From: Bacteroidota bacterium
GTDB taxonomy: Bacteria > Bacteroidota > Bacteroidia > CAIKAF01
Length of the DNA stretch: 47,197 nucleotides
NCBI GenBank assembly: GCA_023432985.1
Contig: JAEZEQ010000027.1
Span: 1 to 47,197 of the forward strand
Reading direction: 5' to 3'
Under the pieces are notes generated by a model. The model ran no database searches, was not told the DNA's origin, and saw only the letters and a list, made by a program, of their open reading frames with translations. Shown here piece after piece: positions 42,002 through 47,197 of the stretch. The position numbers were made by a program, and so were the translations under genes. Positions within the stretch are counted from its first letter, which is position 1. Each line of letters opens with the position of its first letter.

Positions 42002-43556
42002 TTTTCAAATATCTATCTATTAATTTCGAAAATGCCGTAAGAAAAGCCCCATGTGTATGCCTTCCAAATACGGTATGCCCCCCTTCATAGGCTTGTACCA
42101 AATACTCATGATAGGTTGTGCAATAACCGAAATAGGTATTGGCATAGGAGGAAATGATGACTTTCTCTACGCCTTTATTTTTCAATTTTTCCAAACACAA
42201 ATCCCGTAAAATTTGTCCCGCCCGGGTTGTAATTTCTCCCGGAAATCCAATCACCGCCGTATGTCCCATTTGCACCAATTGCACAGGAAGTATGGTGGGC
42301 GTCCAGGGCAAATTGTCGAGCAAACCCCTATCCTTATGCCAAAACAAACCTTGTACGGTCTTTTCTAAGGGCGCAGCAAAACGCAGCTTTTCTAAATTCG
42401 TTGTTCCCGCAATTTTGCCCTCTGCCGATTCCAATACCATAACTTTGGGAAATTGAAAATGCTCGGGTTTAATCGGCTTGAACCAGTTGGAAACCATATT
42501 TCCGAGCGATTTGGGTATGCCCGGCCCGTCTACCGGCGTGCCTTGTATAAAGGCCATTCCATGAGCGGGACTCACAGAACGAGCTGATGCCTCCCCATTT
42601 GCAAAACGCTCATCAAGCGGATAATCTATAAACTGAACATGCTCCAACGCAGAAGCAATTTGATCCGGACCCATAGGATAATCGGGATTTTGTCGAAAAG
42701 AACTATAGGCTATTTCATATTGCATTTTCCCATTTTTCTTGGCATTTTGCAATTGAATTGCCGGCTTCTTAATCAGCTTCTGACCCGGCCCATGATAATT
42801 GGGTGAAACGTCTCCGGTAAACTGTTGCGCAAATATGGCCACAAATCCATTGCCCATTTTCTGCTCCAGTTCATCAGCGGCAAACCCTTTATTGTCGTAA
42901 CAAATTTTATTGAAATTATTGCCGCAACTGGTCGGATGCACCCCAAACCAATTCATCTGAAAGAGCGGACTATTACTCTGCTTATCGTAAATATTCCATA
43001 CATCCATTTTGCGTTCGAATGCCAAATGTGTCTCTTTCTTGGTATATGAAGGCATATCCGGATTATTCAAATAGGCTTCTAAACTTCGGTTATATCCAAC
43101 GGGAATTTCCGGATCTATCTCTATACAATGCTGTTTTAAAACTATTTCTTTTGTGGATTGAAATGCCATACGAGCAGATTTAATACAGGCTTCCACAATG
43201 GCATCCTGAACATGCTGTTTGAATCCGACTATGGTGAAATTATAAAAAGGAAATCGCGTATAACCACCGGGAGCACTATGGGTATGCTGTGCTACCATCA
43301 TCGTATTCGATTCGTTTAATTCAGGGATTCCGCATTCGGCCAAAAAACGAGCTTTTAATTCGGGAAACATTAATCCCACTTCCACATGCACATAACAAAA
43401 ATAAGACCCCTCATCACTACAAAATAATGCTGTGCGCACATGTATATCGGTTTCTTTCCCCTCCACCTTATTCGAGGATTGACCATAACCCAGAAGCCCC
43501 TGCCCCATTACCTCATCTCCAAACTCAATTATAACCTTAGATGCAGCCCCTTTCAT
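41994..43556 (-). CDS. Neutral/alkaline ceramidase N-terminal domain protein, no signal peptide
   Basis: The 520-residue protein matches the neutral ceramidase fold (PF04734-like): the N-terminal GYGQSSNKVEGKETDIHVRT, the zinc and active-site region AQHTHSAPGGY (H91, H93, S94) and WFGVHPTSCGN (H207), plus a C-terminal YFGYCTTYHEYLVQAYEGGHTVFG. Characterised enzymes hydrolyse the amide bond of ceramide and are secreted; here no signal peptide is visible at the N-terminus (MKGAASKVIIEFGDE). Its start codon shares one base with the AI-2E stop codon (TAATG), so the two are translationally coupled. The lipid substrate is unproven. Confidence 0.8.
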   Translation of the reverse strand: MKGAASKVIIEFGDEVMGQGLLGYGQSSNKVEGKETDIHVRTALFCSDEGSYFCYVHVEVGLMFPELKARFLAECGIPELNESNTMMVAQHTHSAPGGYTRFPFYNFTIVGFKQHVQDAIVEACIKSARMAFQSTKEIVLKQHCIEIDPEIPVGYNRSLEAYLNNPDMPSYTKKETHLAFERKMDVWNIYDKQSNSPLFQMNWFGVHPTSCGNNFNKICYDNKGFAADELEQKMGNGFVAIFAQQFTGDVSPNYHGPGQKLIKKPAIQLQNAKKNGKMQYEIAYSSFRQNPDYPMGPDQIASALEHVQFIDYPLDERFANGEASARSVSPAHGMAFIQGTPVDGPGIPKSLGNMVSNWFKPIKPEHFQFPKVMVLESAEGKIAGTTNLEKLRFAAPLEKTVQGLFWHKDRGLLDNLPWTPTILPVQLVQMGHTAVIGFPGEITTRAGQILRDLCLEKLKNKGVEKVIISSYANTYFGYCTTYHEYLVQAYEGGHTVFGRHTHGAFLTAFSKLIDRYLKNE

Positions 43557-44716
43557 TAAATATTTTTGGTTAGTGATTTTACTATTTTGAAATTACTGAA
43601 AAACTCTTTGGCAATAACCCGTATAAATGTATACCCCGGAATGGCCATTATCATGCCGGCTATGCCACCCAAACTGCCCGCTATAATAATTACCAAAAAG
43701 AGTTCTAAAGGATGGGCTTTAACCGATTTAGAAAAAATAATCGGCTGAAATAATACATTATCCAGTATTTGAGTCACCGAATACACAATCAATAACTTGA
43801 AAATCAGAGGCAAAGATTCCGCATAAAAATCAACCGGAATATTGTATGTAATGGCAAGTAATATGCCAAAAGCCGAACCAATAATGGGACCTAAATAAGG
43901 AATAATATTAAAAAATCCGGCCGCAATTCCCATGGTTATAGCTAAAGTGAAAGGCAAACCACATAAAAGCGCACCAAGTGTAACACAAAAACTGATAAGA
44001 AATAATTGTATGGAAATACCAATAAAATAACGCGTAAGTAATTGACGACTGTCGCGGATTACATTTTTTACCTGATCCTCATAACGAGTAGGTGTAGCCG
44101 ATAATATAGACTTATAGAACAAAGTATTATCGCGCAAAAAGAAATAAGTGATGAAGGAAATGGAGAAAAAAGCCACACCCAAATCGCCCAGGAAACCAAA
44201 AACCGTTCCGAATATATTACTGAAACGCTCCAGTTGAACCAGATTCGAAATTTCTGTTTGTATATATTCTTCCAGACTTACATTATTATTAAAATGTATA
44301 TTTTTCGACTCTAACCAACGCACCAAACTGTCTATAGGTTCCTGAAGTGAGGTAAGCAGCGCTGCACTGTCGACCTGACTAAACCCTTGAACTGTACTGC
44401 CTATTAAGGGGATAACCATTAGAGCCGAACCTATGATTATTAACCACATAAATAAGAGAGTCGCAGCCGCATTAAACCATTCCGGGAATTTAAATTTCCC
44501 TATATGTACCCTGTCGAGCAAATTCATCAAAGGCTTTCCAATCAGAGATAAGACAACCGAAATAAGTATATAGGCAACGAGATCTAAAAAATACCATAAT
44601 ACATATAATACTGCCGCAATCGACAGACTTACAATTATCCACCTCAATACCCTGTTCACAGTTATTTCAGGGGCTTGGGGACTTGTATTCTGATCTATAT
44701 TTCTTTCCGGTTCCAT
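43556..44716 (-). CDS. AI-2E/PerM family transporter
   Basis: The 386-residue membrane protein has the eight-helix AI-2E/PerM pattern with a cluster of two helices at the N-terminus (residues about 25-90), a soluble middle segment (about 125-165) and the conserved PYLGPIIGSAFGILLA and GGIAGMIMAIPGYTFIRVI near the C-terminus. Members have been proposed to export autoinducer-2 or act as sodium/proton antiporters. It is second in the five-gene operon, 9 nt after the alpha/beta hydrolase, and overlaps the ceramidase-like gene by one base. Confidence 0.88.
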   Translation of the reverse strand: MEPERNIDQNTSPQAPEITVNRVLRWIIVSLSIAAVLYVLWYFLDLVAYILISVVLSLIGKPLMNLLDRVHIGKFKFPEWFNAAATLLFMWLIIIGSALMVIPLIGSTVQGFSQVDSAALLTSLQEPIDSLVRWLESKNIHFNNNVSLEEYIQTEISNLVQLERFSNIFGTVFGFLGDLGVAFFSISFITYFFLRDNTLFYKSILSATPTRYEDQVKNVIRDSRQLLTRYFIGISIQLFLISFCVTLGALLCGLPFTLAITMGIAAGFFNIIPYLGPIIGSAFGILLAITYNIPVDFYAESLPLIFKLLIVYSVTQILDNVLFQPIIFSKSVKAHPLELFLVIIIAGSLGGIAGMIMAIPGYTFIRVIAKEFFSNFKIVKSLTKNI

Positions 44717-44725
44717 AAAACAAAG

Positions 44726-45388
44726 CTAATTTTTTTCTATGGAATTACCTATGACCTTATTCAGCGTTTCTGCATGCAAATGATGACCACCTTCAAAACG
44801 AAGCCACTTATGTTTGGGATACAAGTCAGCCATACGCTTTCTTATTTCATCGATGTCGATTTCATTTTCTAAAAAAGGATCCCGGCTGCCGTTCACTACA
44901 TACAAACAGCTCGAAGACAAGCGTTTTTGTAGTATGTCCTCTGAAATATCGACAGGCATAGATCCGGCCCAAACAACAACTTTTGCCGCATGTAAGGCCG
45001 ATTGAAAATACCAACGCAAAACAACCGGCACCCCTTGCGAAAAACCCAAAATATTCCATTCTGCGTCCGGAGAAATTTGCGCATGTACAGAAAGATAAAC
45101 CTGGTTTAAATAAGTGTTAATATCATCTATGTCTACCTCTCGGTTATGTTTTGTCATCCAAGAAGCTCCTACTCTCCCCGAAGTACCTTGTATATAAAAA
45201 GTGCTTAAACCTTGTGGAGAAATAAACAAACAATCTTCGGCAAAAAAAGGTTCGAAATGCCGCATAAAATATTCGGGCAATTGGGCATAACCATGACAAA
45301 GTAACCATACTTTTTTCACCCTTACATCGGGTTCTTTGCTGTAGAAAACAGGAAGTGTTTTTTGTATTTGTATATTTTGAATAAACAT
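44726..45388 (-). CDS. Alpha/beta hydrolase (phospholipase/carboxylesterase-like)
   Basis: The 220-residue protein (from MFIQNIQIQKTL) is a small alpha/beta hydrolase: LLCHGYAQLPEYF (oxyanion loop), SPQGLSTFY, the nucleophile elbow NILGFSQGVPVVLRW (GFSQG serine), VVNGSRDPFLEN (acid) and FEGGHHLHAE (histidine). It resembles cytosolic carboxylesterase/phospholipase (YpfH-like). Reading frames extending to 45643 overlap the divergent DUF1801 gene, so the start at 45388 is used. It heads a compact operon with the AI-2E, ceramidase-like, MazG-like and TIGR02757 genes. Confidence 0.82.
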   Translation of the reverse strand: MFIQNIQIQKTLPVFYSKEPDVRVKKVWLLCHGYAQLPEYFMRHFEPFFAEDCLFISPQGLSTFYIQGTSGRVGASWMTKHNREVDIDDINTYLNQVYLSVHAQISPDAEWNILGFSQGVPVVLRWYFQSALHAAKVVVWAGSMPVDISEDILQKRLSSSCLYVVNGSRDPFLENEIDIDEIRKRMADLYPKHKWLRFEGGHHLHAETLNKVIGNSIEKN

Positions 45389-45404
45389 GAGTTTTGTACT
45401 TTTG
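45376..45404 (+). promoter_or_regulatory. Promoter for the DUF1801 gene
   Basis: TTTG (45376-45379) is followed after 17 bp by TACTTTTG (45397-45404), 16 nt before the ATG at 45421. The upstream box overlaps the 5' end of the divergent hydrolase gene. Confidence 0.55.
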
Positions 45405-45420
45405 AAGAAAAACAAGTGCG

Positions 45421-45876
45421 ATGCAAAGTCAATGCAAAACGGTAAACGAATATATTGAAAAACTACCTGAAGAACGTAAAGAGGCGGTAAAAAAACTAAG
45501 GGAAGCCATTTTGAAAAGCCTTCCTTCGGGGTTTGAAGAAGGAATGGGATATGGCATGGCCGGATATGTGGTACCGCATAAAATTTACCCGGCAGGCTAT
45601 CATTGCAATCCCAAAACGCCTCTGCCTTTTGCCGGATTTGCATCGCAAAAAAATTTCATCTCTTTATATCATATGGGCTTGTATGCCGACCCCAAATTAT
45701 ACGATTGGTTTGTGGCAGAATATCCCAAACATAGTCGTTTGAAATTGGATATGGGAAAAAGCTGCATCCGATTCAAAAAAACAAATGAAATTCCTTTAGC
45801 ACTTATTTCGGAATTATTTTCAAAAATGAGTGTGCAAGATTGGATAGAACTGTACGAAAAGAACCTGAAAAAATAA
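45421..45876 (+). CDS. DUF1801 (YdhG-like) domain protein
   Basis: This 151-residue protein has the DUF1801 layout: EYIEKLPEERKEAVKKLREAILKSLPSGFEEGMGYGMAGYVVPH at the N-terminus, then FAGFASQKNFISLYHMG and KSCIRFKKTNEIPLALI. The family has an SH3-like/double-barrel fold and is of unknown function, with links to iron uptake or phage resistance in some species. It is a single-gene unit divergent from the operon led by the hydrolase. Confidence 0.8.
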   Translation: MQSQCKTVNEYIEKLPEERKEAVKKLREAILKSLPSGFEEGMGYGMAGYVVPHKIYPAGYHCNPKTPLPFAGFASQKNFISLYHMGLYADPKLYDWFVAEYPKHSRLKLDMGKSCIRFKKTNEIPLALISELFSKMSVQDWIELYEKNLKK

Positions 45877-45971
45877 ACAACAACGCATAAATACGGGCTT
45901 AAAAAAAATAATGAAAGCCTACACATACTCCTTTTGGGAAATTTTACGCATTTATATAGGTCTCTTAGTCT

Positions 45972-46037
45972 GCAAGTTATACAACTGAGGATTATTGGGC
46001 GCATATTTGTGTGAATGATTATTTTTTTATAACTTGC
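45972..46037. repeat. 10-bp inverted repeat upstream of the protease gene
   Basis: GCAAGTTATA (45972-45981) and TATAACTTGC (46028-46037) are perfect inverted copies with a 46-bp spacer, ending 29 nt before the upstream ATG at 46067. The rest of the 190-nt gap shows no other recognisable gene. Confidence 0.5.
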
Positions 46038-46066
46038 GTTTACTATAAACCAAAACTTAATCTACC

Positions 46067-46141
46067 ATGAAAAAGGTGTATGTAATTTCTGCCCGAACAG
46101 AACAGAACAGAACAGAACAGAACCTAAAAAGGTTTTCGTAA
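46067..46141 (+). CDS. Short ORF, probable out-of-register start of the protease gene
   Basis: ATG AAA AAG GTG TAT GTA begins a 24-codon reading frame that runs through the (GAACA)n tract and ends at TAA (46139-46141). That TAA shares its last base with the ATG (46141) that opens the protease frame (TAATG). The start region of this ORF (AAAAAGGTGTATGTAAT) is a near-copy of the stretch before the protease frame (AAAAAGGTTTTCGTAAT). Losing one repeat unit or gaining two would fuse this ORF in frame to the signal peptide. It may also act as a coupled leader peptide. Confidence 0.5.
   Translation: MKKVYVISARTEQNRTEQNLKRFS
46095..46123 (+). repeat. (GAACA)5 simple sequence repeat in the protease 5' region
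   Basis: Five full GAACA units (46095-46119) plus GAAC follow one another without error. The 5-bp unit is not a multiple of three, so a change in copy number changes the reading frame of the upstream ATG. Such tracts are classic substrates for slipped-strand mispairing. Confidence 0.9.
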
Positions 46142-47197
46142 TGCTGTTGCTTATGTTTTTCATTTCAACATTAATTCATGCGCAACCAATTACCTACCAT
46201 TGTGCAACCGATTCTAGTTTTTTTGTACCTAAAGTATTGGATTGTACGCCTAATTCAGATGCTTGGATAAATACGTATCGCCTTCAAGAGTCATACGTTC
46301 CAAAATCAATCAATCCTTGGGTTGGGCAAAAAACCATTCCTGTAAATATAATATTTTTTGGAGAAGATAATGGCACGGGATTCCCTTTAACACCTACTCA
46401 ATTTGATTCCCTTAGACCATTATTGCAACACTGGATGAATGAGAATTTTCAAAGTGTGGTATCCCCTACGGGAGTTGTTCCTTTTTGTAATGATTATTTA
46501 AACGATTCTAAAATAAGAGTTGAAATAAAAAATGCACGCTTTATTCCCAATTCTTCTGTATTGAATGATTCATCTTTTCAACAGCTTAATACAACAGTAA
46601 ATAATCATTTAATTTTGTATCCCTATGATGGCTTACAACTTAATTGGTATATAATTAAGAAGCATTATCATTATAAACCTATATACACTCAAAATGCAAC
46701 TGGAAGTGCACAAACTTACATCTTTAATGGTAATAGCGGGTTTTCAATAGTTACAGGCTCAAGCTATTATCAGTATGGATTTGAATGGATTGATGGTTTC
46801 CAAAGGTTTAGTAATCATTTTCCACATGAAATAGGGCATCATTTTAGTTTAAATCACCTATATGGTGAAGAAACTTTACCAACTAATAATGATTATTTGT
46901 GTGATGTATTTCCTTTAGGAATAAATTTTTTAATTCCAGGCACTAATAATAATCTAATGGGAGCTGGAGGTGCAAACAATTGGCTTTCTCCACTACAAAT
47001 GGGTAGGGCGCACCGAACACTTATTTTAAATGAAATGCGGCACTTCGCCTACGGCTACAACCCCTCGCCTATAGAAATCACCTCCGACCAAACCTGGGAC
47101 TTCACCTTTAAGTCTTATAACGATATTGTAGTAAAATCCGGGAAAACACTTACGATTACTTGCCGCCTCGAAATGGTAAAAGAAGCTTCTATTATTG
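46141..47197 (+). CDS. Secreted metzincin-type metalloprotease, 5' part (3' end outside window)
   Basis: The frame stays open from the ATG at 46141 to the window edge (352 codons). It begins with a hydrophobic signal core (MLLLMFFISTLIHAQ) that lacks the usual basic N-terminal residues. The zinc motif HEIGHHFSLNH (HExxHxxxxxH, 46825-46857) has Ser where most metzincins have Gly. A Met-turn-like NNLMGAGG and the LSPLQMGRAHRTL segment follow, as in pappalysin-like (M43) proteases. The last visible part (about 47041 on; SDQTWDF...VKSGKTLTITC) is a surface-protein module with clearly more GC-rich codons. A T9SS sorting domain downstream is likely but not visible. Confidence 0.75.
   Translation, partial: MLLLMFFISTLIHAQPITYHCATDSSFFVPKVLDCTPNSDAWINTYRLQESYVPKSINPWVGQKTIPVNIIFFGEDNGTGFPLTPTQFDSLRPLLQHWMNENFQSVVSPTGVVPFCNDYLNDSKIRVEIKNARFIPNSSVLNDSSFQQLNTTVNNHLILYPYDGLQLNWYIIKKHYHYKPIYTQNATGSAQTYIFNGNSGFSIVTGSSYYQYGFEWIDGFQRFSNHFPHEIGHHFSLNHLYGEETLPTNNDYLCDVFPLGINFLIPGTNNNLMGAGGANNWLSPLQMGRAHRTLILNEMRHFAYGYNPSPIEITSDQTWDFTFKSYNDIVVKSGKTLTITCRLEMVKEASII

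Noticed and set aside
45389..45643. Longer N-terminus for the alpha/beta hydrolase
   Set aside because: The extra 85 residues are antisense to the DUF1801 gene and its promoter and do not resemble the fold.

Overview
The window comes from a member of the Bacteroidota. Four kinds of evidence agree: proteins with type IX secretion (T9SS) C-terminal sorting domains, family-restricted genes such as DUF4290, the gene order tRNA-Thr/Tyr/Gly/Thr-tuf-tRNA-Trp-secE-nusG-rplKAJL-rpoBC, and many promoters of the Bacteroidetes type (-33 TTTG / -7 TAnnTTTG) with few Shine-Dalgarno (SD) sequences. Base composition is moderate to AT-rich. No stretch longer than 300 bases lacks a gene or described element.

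Layout. 1-5561 (+): end of a T9SS cargo gene, a DUF4290 gene, creD, pirin + doxX, and ribBA. 5612-9276 (-): an AT-rich GT-C-like membrane protein and uvrB. 9380-11106 (+): a translationally coupled pair, an SDR dehydrogenase and a steroid 5-alpha-reductase-like enzyme. 11136-13787 (-): SRPBCC protein, a REP-associated (IS200-like) tyrosine transposase flanked by a 25-bp-period hairpin array, and a SprB-repeat T9SS protein. 13875-28547 (-): the core expression block, read from high to low coordinates: tRNA-Thr, Tyr, Gly, Thr, tuf, tRNA-Trp, secE, nusG, rplK, rplA, rplJ, rplL, rpoB, rpoC, then rpsU, xer recombinase and hpf. 28665-30848 (-): mutL and DUF3467. 30923-34202 (+): nif3-like, pqiA-like, TPR lipoprotein and a membrane TPR-like protein. 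34294-36394: a T9SS cargo gene and a broken remnant of another surface-protein gene. 36516-40836: lpxK (-), then a DegT aminotransferase + phosphoglycosyl transferase pair and a Dcu C4-dicarboxylate transporter (+). 40840-45388 (-): a tight five-gene operon (alpha/beta hydrolase, AI-2E transporter, neutral-ceramidase-like, MazG-like, TIGR02757). 45421 to the end (+): DUF1801 protein and the start of a secreted metzincin protease.

The most notable signals are these. (1) A (GAACA)n tract sits between two near-copies of a start region at the 5' end of the secreted protease, out of frame by one register, and looks like a phase-variation switch. (2) The transposase is flanked by a five-unit array of hairpins with compensatory changes. 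(3) rpoB starts at TTG behind a perfect 13-bp hairpin that may act as an attenuator. (4) The rpsU-xer-hpf module lies downstream of rpoC rather than upstream of the tRNA-tuf cluster. (5) A ceramidase-like enzyme without a signal peptide sits in a compact operon.

Several start codons were revised from the longest reading frame because a -7 promoter element lies inside the longer version (ribBA, uvrB, rpsU, DUF3467, the T9SS gene at 34294). All functional calls rest on motif recognition by eye; no database search was run.
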